Part shown: piece by piece, positions 22,387 through 33,462 of the stretch | Numbering within the stretch: the first letter of the stretch is position 1 | Layout: every line of letters begins with the position of its first letter | Assembly: GCA_026214975.1 (NCBI GenBank) | Contig: CM047810.1 | Span: 98,286,316-98,350,315, forward strand | Direction: 5' to 3' | DNA: 64,000 nt | Source of the DNA: Gentiana macrophylla | Lineage: Eukaryota; Streptophyta; Magnoliopsida; Gentianales; Gentianaceae | The notes under the pieces: model-generated | Told to the model about the DNA's origin: nothing | Databases searched by the model: none | What the model saw: only the letters and a program-made list of their open reading frames with translations | Program-made: the position numbers and the translations under genes

Positions 22387-25360
22387 CAAACGAGGCTGGG
22401 ACAAGGGAGCAGGCCAAGTTTGTCTCTGAGTAGTTTGAATACATACTTCGGCAATGAATTGGTAAAAATATCAGCGAGCTGATCAGTAGAGGAAACATGT
22501 TTGGTAATCAAGAGCTTTGGGCGACCTGCTCCCTCACATAATGATAATCTAGTTCAATATGTTTGCTGCGGGCATGAAATACAGGATTGATAGTCATGTA
22601 GAGGGCGCTTATATTGTCACATAATAGAAGTGGCGTGTGAGGTTGAGAAACACGCAATTCCTTGAGGAGGGAAGTAATCCAAGTGAGCTCAGCGGCAGTG
22701 TGAGCCATGGCACGATACTCGGCTTCAGTGCTGGAGCGGGAGATTGTAGGTTGTTTTTTTGAGCACCAAGAAATGATATTTGGTCCAAGAAACGTGCAGT
22801 AACCGGTAACAGACCGCCTAGTGGTGGGATAGCCTGCCCAATCTGCGTCGGAGAAAGCATAGAGATTGAGTTGACGCGTGGCTCCGAGCGAAACACCAAA
22901 TTGCAAAGTTGACTTGACATAGCGCAGGAGGCGCTGAACGAGCTGCATGTGAAACTGCGTCGGAGTCTGCATGAATTGGGACAAGTGGTTGACCGCATAC
23001 ACAATATCAGGCCGTGTGAAAGTCAAGTACTGAAGCGCACCAATGAGACTCCGGTAAAATGTAGGATCAGTCGGTGAAGAGTTGAGAGGAGCAATAGGTT
23101 TTGTGGCCATAGGTGTGCTGACAGGCTTGCAGTCTTGAATTGAAGCGCGTTGAATGATTGTAGTGGCATAGTGAGACTGATGGAGATGGAGACCACAAGA
23201 GGCGGGCTGAATCTGAACCCCCAGAAATTGATGAATGTGTCCAAGATCCTTCATAGCAAATTCCGTGTGAAGAATATTGATGAATGAGGTCAACAGAGTG
23301 GAGTTGGAACCTGTGACAAGCATATCATCGACATACAAGAGGAGCACTAGCGTGCTGTGATTAGCATGATAGTAAAATAAGGAAGGATCAGATAAACTGC
23401 AATAAAAACCGAATGTACGTAGAAAGGTACTAAACCGGTCAAACCAAGCCCTAGGGGCTTGTTTTAACCCATAAAGAGCCTTTCTCAATAGACAAACATG
23501 ATGAGGTAGTTGCGGATCAGACATACCTGGGGGTTGTTCCATATATAAGGTCTCAGAAATGTTACCATGTAAAAAAGCATTTTTGACATCCAGTTGACGA
23601 ACCAACCAATTGTTGGAGAGAGCCAGGGAAAGTATAATGCGAATGGTGCTGGGCTTAACAACAGGGGAATAGGTTTCAACATAATCCAATCCATCTATCT
23701 GAGCATACCCTTTGGCAACAAGTCGGGCTTTTAGACGATCTAACGCCCCATCAGGCTTAAGTTTGGCTTTAAAAACCCATTTACAGCCGATAACGTGCAT
23801 ATGAGGTTGACGAGGGACTAATTGCCAGGTGTGGTTATCAGACAAGGCCTGTAATTCATCAAGCATAGCATTTTTCCATCCTTCGTGTTTAAGAGCACTT
23901 TTCACGGTTTTTGGTTCGGTGGGAATGGAGGAGTAAGTAGAGGTAAGGGCATACTTGGGGTTTGGCTTGAAGATGCCATGGTGAGCACGGGTAGCTCGTG
24001 GAGATGGAGGATGAATGGCTGCGAGAGGGGAAGAGGATGGATCATCGGATATATGGGAGTCGGGACTAGGAGGAGCCGAGGGTATGGGCTCGGGAGGAGG
24101 TGAGGAAGGGATGTTCTCATCGGTGGTAGTGGGTTGGGCCGAAGATGGATGGGGTGGGGATAAAGTAATAGTGATATCAGATGGACGGGCTGACTCCTGT
24201 GGGTCGGTAGTGGGAAAGATCATGGTCGGAGATGGTGACATGTGCGTGGAGGGGAGCCAGGCATCGAAAATAGTGAGAACATAAGGTCGATTAATATTGG
24301 GCATGGTCTTGTAGGGCAATATAGTTTCATCAAAACGACATGCCGAGACAGGAAAATTTCCGAGAGGGCGGGTGAAAACACTTATAGCCTTTATGCTTAT
24401 TATTATATCCCACAAAAATACAAGGCAGAGTTTTTGGGTCAAACTTATGTCGCTTTGAATCCCAAGTATACGGGTAGCATTTGGAGCCAAAGATACGAAG
24501 ATTAGAATAATCAGGGTGTGTGTTATGAACCATGAAATACGGAGACTCAGTGTGATTGGTGAGAGACGGAACCCTATTCATTATATACACCGCGGTGGAG
24601 CGCGACTGTGAAATAACATAGTAAGACCAAGTTCACGTATAGTCCTGTGGCGACATTCAACTGTGTCATTCTGTTGTGGTGTGTGAGGACAAGTAATTAG
24701 GTGTGTGATTCCTTGTTCTAATAAGTGAGTGATGAGAGGGGTGCTCGAAAATTCTCCCCCTCCATCCGTGTGTAATTGTTTAATGGACTTGTTAATTGGG
24801 TTTTAGCATACTGTTCAAAATACAAGAACACATTATAAAAATCAGATTTGTGTTTTAATGGGACAATCCAAATATACTTAGAAAAATCATCGACAAAACT
24901 CACATAATAATGAAATTTTCCAATAGATTCAACAGGGGCAGGACCCCAAAGATCACAATGGACTAATTCAAAAATCGTAGACGACACATGTTCAGAACTA
25001 GAAAAAGGAAGCTTTGAGAGTTTGCCTAATTGGCAACTTTCACAAATATGTTCCTGTTTATTCGGACCTAATAAATTAATTAAACCTTTATTCCTTAAGG
25101 CATGAACAGTTGGTAACTGGACATGTCCTAAGCGTTGATGCCAAACTTCAATCGAGCAAGACTGGGTAGTGTGGGCCGCATGAGCAGAATGACCACGTGG
25201 GAGTGTATAGAGGTCTCCTCTACATTCTCCTGTCAGAAGTGTCCCGTCTGTCTTATTTTCCTTGAGAACAAAACCAACATTAGTGAATAAACAGTGTGCA
25301 TCATATTGGTGTGTGAGTTGCTTAATAGACAGTAAATTTTTAGTCATATTTGGAACTAGT
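22387..25360 (-). pseudogene. Copia pol: integrase, reverse transcriptase, RNase H (frameshifted)
   Basis: The gag-pre-integrase motif (WHQRLGHVQLPTVHALRNKGLI) and integrase zinc finger (CESCQLGK) precede the catalytic core (HCDLWGP, FVDDFSKY) in the frame at 24718-25347. The acidic E motif region is shifted (TRMEGENFR). The integrase tail lies in a second frame (24330-24590). From 24490 to 22508 a 660-codon frame gives a Ser/Pro-rich linker, then reverse transcriptase (WVFKAKLKPDGALDRLKARLVAKGYAQ; catalytic YVDDML) and RNase H (SRSSTEAEYRAMA). A further shift near 22,515 is followed by LITKHVSSTDQLADIF, ending at the TGA beside the polypurine tract (22,387). Confidence 0.93.
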
Positions 25361-25376
25361 AAAACATCACTGATGA

Positions 25377-26504
25377 TTAGAATTTTATTTTCAAAAGGTG
25401 AGTGAATGTTGCCTGTGCCATGAATTGGGAGTGCAGTGCCGTTTCCAACAACAAATGAGCCGACGTGGAATACGATCGAAAATTATGTAAAAGACTAGGA
25501 TTACCTGTCATGTGATTGGTGGCACCTGTGTCCATTAGCCACTCAGTGTCAGCAACCGTATTATCCAAGGTAAGAGCCGACAACGTTTGGGGAAGAACAT
25601 CCTCTTTAGCCTTATCACTCCACCAACAAATCTTCGAAATATGTCCCTGAACCCCACAAAATCACAGTGTTTCGCCCTCACATCTTGTTCATGTTCAAAT
25701 TTTGAGTCATACTCTTAAAAGACCTTTTTTGGCTGAGTGGAATTCGACTTGGTCGCTCCTCGGGACTGCTGGGCTTGAAAACCACGGCCGGCAGAAGTAA
25801 ACCGAGGCTGCCCCTCAACCCGGTGAGGTGGTTTCTGTCCATATAGGCAACGTGGGGTGTCTCAGCTTCTTTAGCAGCGAACCAGGTGCGGCGTTGATCG
25901 AAGTTGTGCAGATGACCGACGAGCTCCTCATATGAGGGTTTGTGCATGAGCATCGTCGTAGTGAACATCTCATATTGCGGTCCCAGGTTAACAGAAAATA
26001 TACCTTTTCGTTATCAGGGAGAGGCTTGCCAATGGCGGCCAGGCTGTCGCAGAGACTTTTAAACGAGTAAACATGATCAGCAATGGATTTCGAATCATCT
26101 TTGCGCATATAAGTAATCTGTTGCTTTAGATTGAACTCTCGTTCTTGAGAGTCCCGAGCATAAGCCTGTTTGAGCGCATCCTAGATGGATTTGGCTGATT
26201 CTAGGCCAAGAACAATGCTAAGGGATTCGTCAGAAAGAGACCCGAGCAGCCATGCCCGGAGCAGTCGATCGGATTTCTTCCACGCGAGGTAATTGGGATT
26301 TTGTGCAACCGGAGTTGTGGTGGTTGTTGTTGTCATGATCTGAACCTTTTCTGGAGCAGGATCATCTCCAGTAAGGTGGCCAAGAAGGTCCTGACTGTCA
26401 GCGAAAGCGATGACTTGCTCACGCCATTGTGGGTAATTTTCTTATGAAAGCTTGATCGAAATTATGCTGTTGATGTTTATGGATATAGTGGATTGAGAGG
26501 TCAT
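25377..26504 (-). pseudogene. Copia gag-protease with premature stop and frameshifts
   Basis: Gag starts near 26504 (MTSQSTISININ). After an early stop it continues ENYPQWREQVIAFADSQDLLGHL and PVAQNPNYLAWKKSDRLLRAWLLGSLSDESL. A TGG-to-TAG change at 26181-26183 ends the UBN2 region early. KDDSKSIADHVYSFKSLCDSLAAIGKPLPDNEKVYFLL (25815-26108) and a protease fragment with WLMDTGATNHMTGNPSLLHNF follow in other frames. Intact Gag would form the particle; the protease would cut the polyprotein. Confidence 0.85.
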
Positions 26505-26544
26505 GATTAATGTGGTGATCAGACACCAATTAGCTCCGATACCA

Positions 26545-26867
26545 TGAAGAAAAAGAGAATTTGGAACTAAGAAGATTTTCTTCTGATTAATTTTTGCCGT
26601 ACCTTTCTGTTTTACAATGATAGCAATATATAGGAAATACAATAGCTAACCCTAACTAGTCCTTTCCTAAATTGCCCTTTTTTTATTTAAATATATTAAA
26701 AAAACAAACATAAAAAACTAAATCATCATTATTTAAGAGATTGAGTATCCTTCCAGCTCTTAACCACCATTATTGTGAATTATGGTCAAATACACCTTAT
26801 CACTCCAATCACCTTATCTCTCCTTTGACCATAGTTTCCTTTTGAGTATTATGCGTGTCTGTCAATA
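26545..26867 (-). repeat. 5' LTR of copia element
   Basis: It is near-identical to the LTR at 22057-22378. The primer-binding site lies just left of it at 26533-26544. Confidence 0.95.
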
Positions 26868-26872
26868 GAAGA

Positions 26873-27855
26873 AGATAACGAAGAAAGGCTATGGAATCAG
26901 AATACAGAGGGCATTCTAAAGTTTTGATTTCATTTCTCATGAATTAGTGAAATTCTTTTCCTCTCGATCTCAAATATACGATTTTTATGTTTTCTCCCTT
27001 GTTGAATTTTCTGGTGTTTAATCTACTTTGTAGAATTTTTTGGTGCTTAATCTCATATCGGAGGGTGTTGTGCTTTCAACGAACGCTATGATGGTTGAGA
27101 CGGTGTTGATGGCGGTGGATCTTTGAGTTAGAGGTTAAGCTTCCCTTCCAGACCCTTCTCATCTATACCATCTTCTTCCTTTCCGGTCTACAAATAAAAA
27201 TGTTTTCGCAGATGGTAACTGAATAAGTTCTTAATTTAGACTAATTTTTTATCTACTTTGTTGTGCAGAATCGGGCAAGACCGATGGACAAGGCTGATAC
27301 TAATGGTGGCGGTGAATCTGATGATGGTTAATGTTTCTTATCAAATACTTCCATGAATATACCGCTTCATGTTTTGTTCATTTTCATTTTTCTTCCGTGT
27401 CATCTCTTTTTCTCTCCCTCTCTTATATCTTCTTCTTCGTCTTCTTCTTCGATTCTTTTGCTTATTAGAATCTCTTCTCAGGCTCACTGATGGGTCTTAT
27501 ATTTCTTAATTGCAGGATCGTTTGAGTTCGTTGACTCCTTTCCCGATTCAGTTATTTCCCTACCTCCACACCTCTTTCCCTCTTTTCCCCTTGTTAATAG
27601 ATTTGTATTCTGTAAATGGGCTTTATGTTCGTGTTTCTTTTCTTGCTGTGATATTTTAAGAACATGTCCCAAAGAATTTACTGAACTATCTGACATTCTC
27701 TATTTGTATTTTGGGATTGAGCTTTATGTTTCTGTTTGAGTGTATGAAAAATAGGTAGATAAATGTCGTTTTGATATCAATTTAGTAAACTTCGCCTCTA
27801 CATACAATTTTTTCTGGATGTGCCACTTGTCACCGAAATGTCATATTCGTTGTGT
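26873..27855. other. Host-like sequence of uncertain origin beside captured gene fragments
   Basis: The region has CT-rich, UTR- or intron-like stretches (TCTTCTTCTTCG repeats near 27,430) and short open pieces such as NRARPMDKADTNGGGESDDG near 27,270. It continues the sequence interrupted by the copia element at 22,056. I recognise no gene. It probably belongs to the same foreign block as the Ca2+-ATPase and AP2 fragments. Confidence 0.4.
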
Positions 27856-27859
27856 TCCC

Positions 27860-28960
27860 TTGAGATGGACTTTCCATAAGCGGACACTCCTTGCAATTGT
27901 GAATCCAAAGATTACAGGGAAAGCGATATTGTAAGACACTTTTACCCTTTTGTGTTGTGCATTTCAGATTCCACATTTTTAGTACTGTTAACTATCGATT
28001 TGTGTTGTAGGTTCGTAAACATCAGAAAGCTCCAGTTTTAACAACAGGTTGCAGAGTAGGAGATGGAGATGGAAAAAATTGTGTTAGTTCTATAAAAAAT
28101 TAAGTATGAGGGTGAAGGACCAGCACCTATTCATTATATATTTGTAACTTTTTAATATTAGCATCATTAAGATTGTTTCATTCTTCGTTTTAAGGTAACT
28201 GGCGTGGAGATTAACACATAATGGAGGTTGTTGATGGCCAATATTTCAGAAGATAACGGCGAAGAGACGCACTTAGAGGTATTGACTTTAATACCTTTGA
28301 CCTCATGATTAATTAAATGGATCACCACTAAATTGTTGTTTAATAATAACAAATTGCAGGTTCGTTTGAATGGCGTAGCTACGCTAATAGGCATTGTAGG
28401 ACTCACTATTGCTATTGCAGTTCTTGTAGTTCTCTTGGCTTGGTAAGTCCCATTATGCCCTTGGTCATACCTGGTTGTCCATTGCTCTGAATGAATGTGT
28501 TATACGTTAGGTTGTCCTATATATATGTATGAATGTAAGTATGTGTGTGTGTATTAGTGATGAAAGAAGTGTTTGGATGCAACAGGTTCTTCTCTAGAAA
28601 TCATGAAATCCAGACGGAACCACACGATACGTCCATGGAGAGACCAGTGTTGGATCAACAGTAGATGTCATAATAAAAATACTTATTGTTGCAGTAAGTA
28701 ATGTTTTTTTATATGGTTGAAATTATTCTTACAAATAACCTAACTCCTCAAGCCTTTTTCAGGTTACCATTGTTGTTGTTGCCGCCCCCTGAAGGACTAC
28801 CTTTATCTGTTATACATTTACGCAAGTACCATACATAACATTACATATTCGACTTCTAACATTATATCTAATCGATATGCTTCTTTTCTCTTAAATTCAT
28901 ATTACAATCTAGCTTACTCAATGAAGAAACTGATGGTGACAAGGCATTGTTATTCCTCTT
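27860..28960 (+). pseudogene. Autoinhibited Ca2+-ATPase (ACA8/10-type) gene fragment, introns retained
   Basis: Consecutive exon pieces match the plant P-type IIB calcium pump in order. They are DGLSISGHSLAIDES..ESDI (about 27,872-27,931), VRKHQKAPVLTTGCRVGDGDGKN (28,012-28,080), VTGVEINTWRLLMANISEDNGEETHLE (28,196-28,275), VRLNGVATLIGIVGLTIAIAVLVVLLAW (28,363-28,441), FFSRNHEI (from 28,587) and VTIVVVAAPEGLPLSVIHL (about 28,764-28,822), with SMKKLM near 28,920. These cover the actuator-domain end, a transmembrane helix and the PEGLP calcium-site loop. GT-AG introns separate them. Single-base indels and stops break the frame, and the DKTGT phosphorylation site is absent. It is a non-functional genomic fragment. 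Confidence 0.82.
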
Positions 28961-29296
28961 ACCAATGTAGAGGGAAGACAGGCCTTGCTTTATCCTGTTT
29001 ATGGGGACTCAGAGTCCTTCAATCTACCATGACAAGGATGTGGATCTTGCGATTCTTCACAAAGGTCTACCATCTTCCTTTGTTTTGTTGCTTCAAAGCT
29101 TTACCTTATAATTTTCTACATGAGAACGAATGTGAGTATCCTACATAAATATTAAATACAAGCATGTTCTTGTGTGGCCTATATAAAAGTAATTGGCTGC
29201 CTATTTCGTATGTTGGATAGCCAAGTTATTTTATCACAAATAATAATTTCTTGCTATTTTTAAGCTTTAAGGTATTTGTCTTATATTGTGAGCAGC

Positions 29297-29545
29297 TGGC
29301 AAGACCAAGCACTTATGATAGAGCAGCAATTAAGTCTCGTGGTGCTGATGCAGATATCAATTTCAATCCCCGTGATTGAGGAAGATCTGAAACAGGTTTC
29401 TGATGTTTAGCTTGTTCATAGATGTTGGTTTTCAGTTTTATATTTGTTTTCCCCTTTCCATGTTTGAATGACACAGATTAATAATTTAACCAAGGATGAA
29501 TTTGTACACACCCTACGGTGTCAGAGTAATGGTTTCATGCCGTAG
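29297..29545 (+). pseudogene. euAP2 (APETALA2/TOE-type) transcription factor fragment
   Basis: Two exon pieces match the region between the two AP2 domains of euAP2 proteins. The first is TYDRAAIKSRGADADINFN, then (after a small deletion) EEDLKQ, up to about 29,395. After an intron comes INNLTKDEFVHTLRCQSNGF (29,477-29,536). The first piece is the end of AP2 repeat 1 and the second is the conserved linker before repeat 2. Homology then stops, so the protein is not functional. It lies about 340 bp downstream of the calcium-pump fragment on the same strand. Confidence 0.82.
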
Positions 29546-29686
29546 GGTTCAAGCTGTGATGCTTTCTTGAAGCCGATTTCCATTGGTAAAGAGTAAATTC
29601 ATCTTCTACAATTTTATTAGCACATGGGAGTTGAAATCACTGCCTTTCAAGGCTGATGATCGCTCAACAAATAACTAATACTCCAA

Positions 29687-29733
29687 ATAAAGGAGGTAGG
29701 GGTGATGTATCATATGACCCCTACCTCCTTTAT
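29687..29733. other. Perfect 17-bp hairpin with 13-nt loop
   Basis: ATAAAGGAGGTAGGGGT (29687-29703) pairs exactly with ACCCCTACCTCCTTTAT (29717-29733). A CTAA followed by T lies 12 bases downstream (29746-29750), which is the layout of a Helitron 3' end. TAGGGGT is also a hAT terminus, so the origin is ambiguous. Confidence 0.8.
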
Positions 29734-29759
29734 CACTATGATAAACTAATATCACAGTG

Positions 29760-30073
29760 AAATAACCGGTTGATTAACCGAAAAAAAAAACTGAAATAAC
29801 CAAATTTCATCCAAATTATACAATTACAACAGTTTGATTCACTATATGGTTATAAACCGTTTGATTTTTCTATTTGGTTTCGATTCGGTTCGGTTCGGAT
29901 ATAAACAGTTTGGTTTTCGGTTCGGATAATTTACGGCAATAATTGTAACCGAACCGAAAATTCCGGTTTTTCCATTTTGAAAACCGAAAACCGAACCACA
30001 GGACTTATTAACCGAACCAAATTACCCCGGTTCGGTTCGGTTTTCGGATTATCCGTATCCGTGTACACCCCTA
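29760..30073. mobile_element. hAT-like MITE remnant (CCGGTTCGGTT-rich)
   Basis: The right end GTGTACACCCCTA and the many ACCGAACCG/CGGTTCGGTT words are typical of hAT-type MITEs. The left end and target duplication were not identified; TAGGGGTGATG at 29697 is a possible start. Confidence 0.55.
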
Positions 30074-30078
30074 GCTAA

Positions 30079-30743
30079 GAGCAACCATAGTAAGGCATTA
30101 GTGGAGATGTTCTCCTTGTTTTTTCGCCAGAATAGAGTAATCCTTTAGGCAAATGTAATGTAGTTGAAGCAAAATAGATAAATGTTTTTGGAGACTATCC
30201 AGTCCATTCTCTGTTTTGGGAGAGACAATGAGACCATATTCTGTCTCGAAAAAAGTGCCAAACCCCTTTTTATTAATATTTAATATTATTTTATCAATAA
30301 ATTCAAAATATTTACCACCATTACAACATTTAATCACACACAAATAATGTTTACAATCCTTTTATATTTAGGAGGGAGTGGTTTAAAAGGACAAAAAAGA
30401 GGGGGGAAATGGGAATCAGGACATTGGAAATATAAATTGGGTGATAAGGACAAATCCACTGTTTGCTGCAGTGGAACTGACCCCAAATCTAATTTTCACT
30501 ATCACAGTGGAATAATGATATGTCTTTTTTACCCAGAAAAATATTTCACTGTCCTCTTTGCGTATTTCTATGTTCAAATTGTCTTTTTTGACAATAAACC
30601 CTTATATTTATCACCATTACAACATCACACACACAAAAATTATCCATACAATCCTTCTATATTTATCTTTCATTTATCTTTCGCACGTCAGCCCAATATC
30701 AACAATAAAGAAGCTTCTCTCCCGATCACCACTAGGATTGCTC
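30079..30743. mobile_element. Tourist/Harbinger-like MITE (copy A), split by another MITE
   Basis: The ends GAGCAACCATAGTAAGG and inverted GAGCAATCCTAGTGGTG are flanked by TAA on both sides (30076-30078, 30744-30746). The paralog is 44850-45268. It is about 425 bp without the nested insert. Confidence 0.85.
30371..30601. mobile_element. Mutator-like MITE (copy A) with 9-bp target duplication
   Basis: The element is flanked by TTATATTTA (30362-30370, 30602-30610). The paralogous Tourist-like MITE at about 45,128-45,138 has one TTATATTTA and no insert. The ends (GGGAGTGGTTTAAAAGGACA and the complement of the right end GGGTTTATTGTCAAAAAAGA) are loosely inverted over some 80 bases. The 9-bp duplication suggests Mutator. 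Confidence 0.85.
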
Positions 30744-30881
30744 TAATGTGGCAATCTAGGAGTTGTGTTGACTCGTAGATGCTATTAATTTGGTAGGCCT
30801 GAAGAGAATTAATGTGGTTTTAGTGTTGATGCCGTGGACGGTTGCCGACATGCTAAAACCTTGACAAATGTTAGTATACTA

Positions 30882-31144
30882 CTCCCTTCGTTCCGAAATA
30901 TTTGAGGCAGTTGTCAAAAACATGTTTATTAAGAAAGTAATTTAATGCTATGACTTTTCGGGATGCAATGATTAAAAATCGCTATAATACAATTAATGCG
31001 GCATTATTTTTAACTTCTATTCTAGTATTAAATAAGGGTAAAATAGTAAAATTAGTAATAAATGTTGCTTTGAAAAATGTTATGTCTTAGTTTTTTGGAG
31101 CGAATTTTTTCGGATAATCGATCGCTTATTTTGGAGCGGAGGAG
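30882..31144. mobile_element. Stowaway-like MITE (block A)
   Basis: CTCCCTTCGTTCCGAAAT and inverted ATTTTGGAGCGGAGGAG are flanked by TA. The paralogous copy in block B is split by the Tork element (about 45,310-51,110). Confidence 0.8.
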
Positions 31145-31149
31145 TAGTA

Positions 31150-31560
31150 TTATTTATTTTGACAGGGTTCTTTCCTGTCATACCCCAACTAGAACAACGG
31201 ATTGATGTAACTAATCCAAACAACTCAACTAAAACCGTATACACCATAAACCAAACAACTGCACCTTGTAACCGTCCAGTGAGGGTCACCCGAGGCATGT
31301 GCAGATCATATAAAATAAAATAAAAATAGAACGCACCGGGCAAATTCGAAAGTTTACCAAGATCATTAGTGATATTTTTATATTTTTTAACAACAATTTT
31401 TCGGATGTAAGTGGAGGCATTGCCCCCCTCCCATGTTGACTCGGCCTGGTTGTATATTCCTCCTCCTTGCCATATCATAAACCATTCATATATTCCTGTT
31501 TAAAAATACATTTTCAATACTATATTTTAGACATATTAATTATTTTCTTAATCTGTGTGA
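31150..31560. other. Duplicated upstream block (A), no recognised gene
   Basis: This stretch is clearly homologous to 51,120-51,530, including CCAGTGAGGGTCACCCGAGG and TGTATATTCCTCCTCCTTGCC. A 132-codon minus-strand frame covers part of it but is not conserved in length in the other copy, so I do not call it a gene. It lies directly upstream of F-box copy 2 and may have held its promoter. Confidence 0.6.
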
Positions 31561-31573
31561 ATCTTCTCTAGTC

Positions 31574-32967
31574 CGTAATTCCTCTCAGCAGAGACAAAGA
31601 AACAAGGATCTTGATTTGGTTGATAGGATCAGCGCTATTCCGGACTTCATTTTGGGTGATATTCTATCTTTTCTTCCCACAAAGGAAGCTGTAGCCACCT
31701 CCATTCTTTCTAAAAGATGGAAAATTGTGTGGTTGACTGTTCGTAGTCTTGATTTCCATTATTATGATTGTAAAGATGATTCGACCGTGAAGATTAGTAC
31801 GACCGTGAACATTATTATTATGATAGCGAAGAAGATTGGTATGGAGGTTGTTATGAAGATGAAGATGAAGGTTGGTATGCAGAAGACGATTGGTGTGAAG
31901 GTGAAAATACAGAATTGCATACAATTTGTAAATCGAGTTTTGCTTCCACTCCAGGATACTGGATTCTTAAACAAGTTTTCTTTGTACTGGACTCCTTATT
32001 GTATTTCATCTGAAGCCGCTTCTTGGATCAATACTGCAATTACGAGAAAGGTCCGTGAGCTTTCTCTGCATCTTGAGAATCGTGAGGGACAATTTGAAGT
32101 GCCTATGAGTGTTTTTAGTTGTGCTTCACTGCGTTCTTTGAAGTTGAACGGTGACAATATTTTTGTTTCTGCTGTGATTGTGGTTTGCCTTCGAAACTTG
32201 AAAGTCTAGAACTTATTTCAGTTCAGTTTGAGTCTGAAAAAGCTTTAGAAAAACTTATTTGTGGATGCCCAGTGCTAAGTTATTTGCATCTGATTATGGT
32301 CGATGAAAAAGATTTTACGTGTATAATATCTTCAACTTCCTTAAGACGCCTGGAGCTATATTTCAAGCATGAATGCAGCCTAAAGTTAGAGGCTTCCTCA
32401 CTTGAATATTCAAACTAAAGGGTCGCATGCCTAAGATTTTAGAGCTAAAAGGATTAAGCTCTCTGACTGAAGTAGATTTCGGAATTTCTCTGTGTGAACA
32501 AGAATTATCTCAAGCCGACATTTGCAATTCAATCGTTGAAGTATTTCGTGCTTTTCATTGTATGAAAACTCTAACTTTGTCGGAGGAAGCTATGCGGGTA
32601 AGCTACTCTATGCTTAAGTAGTTGAATATTAGACTTCTTATTTTCTTGGGGTGGTGATACATCCACTACACAATCAATGTGTAGTGGATATACACTACAC
32701 AAATCTTATCCACACATTTGAAGTTATACACTTTAATCAAGGGATAAGATTGTGTAGTACACTTCCATTTTCTTGTGAATATTGTTGCATGCATTGGATT
32801 ACTAACATTTGCTATTCTCAGGCTCTTAGTTGCGGCACAATCAACTTGTCGACCAAGTTTGAGAGACTAGTGAAATTGGAGACAATAAATCATTATGGTG
32901 CTTTAAGCTCATTACGAGATCTCCTTCAAGGCTTGGATAATTTAGAAGTTCTTATGATTGATCAGGT
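31574..32967 (+). pseudogene. F-box/LRR gene copy 2: no start codon, no FBD
   Basis: The N-terminal MKQ.. segment is missing; the frame opens at [46 protein letters not shown], a good F-box. An insert after [10 protein letters not shown] is open in this frame ([18 protein letters not shown]). Read in the next frame it is strongly acidic ([22 protein letters not shown]), which better fits the acidic loop of the other copies. LRR-like repeats follow ([23 protein letters not shown]). The frame breaks near 32,190 (one base lost) and again near 32,415. Exon 1 ends GCGG|GTAAGC at about 32,598; exon 2 is 32,822-32,967. The FBD exon is absent. The best paralog is copy 4. Confidence 0.85.
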
Positions 32968-33218
32968 TAGATAAAAAGAAACTGGAAAGTGTGCGGGTAA
33001 AAAAGATTATTGTTTTTTCGACTTAAAAAATGACTACTATATAATAGTGTATGTGTTTTTATGTTATTTAAACATTGACAAGTATAATTATGGATGCGTT
33101 TTATGTGATCGCAGATTAATGTCATTTTTTTGTGAACAGATTAAATAGCTTAAGTAAAATAATTGTACAGAGGTTGGTATCATACTAACTTTATAAACCT
33201 AGCCAGTAGTAGTACTGC

Positions 33219-33462
33219 CAGGGGTGGCGGCACCAAGGGTAGATTGGGGTCAACTGACCCCTAAACCTAAAAAAAAGAAAATCAGTGTATTTTTTGAAAA
33301 TTTTATCATTAATATGTGCTTAACCGACTGTTAAAATTTTAAAATATTGACCATTGATCCGTATCTATACTTGGAAATTTAAAGTTAATGTATTAAAACT
33401 TATAATAGGATGTGTTATTCTAACCTCTTGGCCGTATCACAAAAATCCCGCAACCGCCCACG
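33219..33462. mobile_element. Small hAT-like MITE
   Basis: CAGGGGTGGCGG at the left and CCGCCCACG at the right (CCGCCCCTG in the second copy near 54,030) are inverted. The flanks AGTACTGC (33211-33218) and AGTGCTGC (33463-33470) form an 8-bp duplication with one mismatch. Confidence 0.7.

Larger units (their letters stand above)
22057..26867 (-). mobile_element. Ty1/copia retrotransposon with complete boundaries, 4.81 kb
   Basis: Two LTRs (22057-22378, 322 bp; 26545-26867, 323 bp) differ at only a few positions by eye, so the insertion is young. A 5-base target duplication GAAGA flanks it (22052-22056, 26868-26872). On the minus strand the primer-binding site TGGTATCGGAGC adjoins the right LTR, and the polypurine tract TTTGAGGGGGAG adjoins the left LTR. 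The order gag, protease, integrase, reverse transcriptase, RNase H is that of copia. The coding region carries a stop and several frameshifts despite the near-identical LTRs. Confidence 0.97.

Noticed and set aside
23885..24505. Plus-strand open frames over the copia linker region
   Set aside because: They are antisense to the Ser/Pro-rich linker of the reverse transcriptase frame; the composition explains the Gly/Arg-rich translation.
31080..31478. 132-codon minus-strand open frame in the duplicated block
   Set aside because: The paralogous block at 51.1-51.5 kb does not keep the frame, and no domain is recognisable; more likely noncoding flank.
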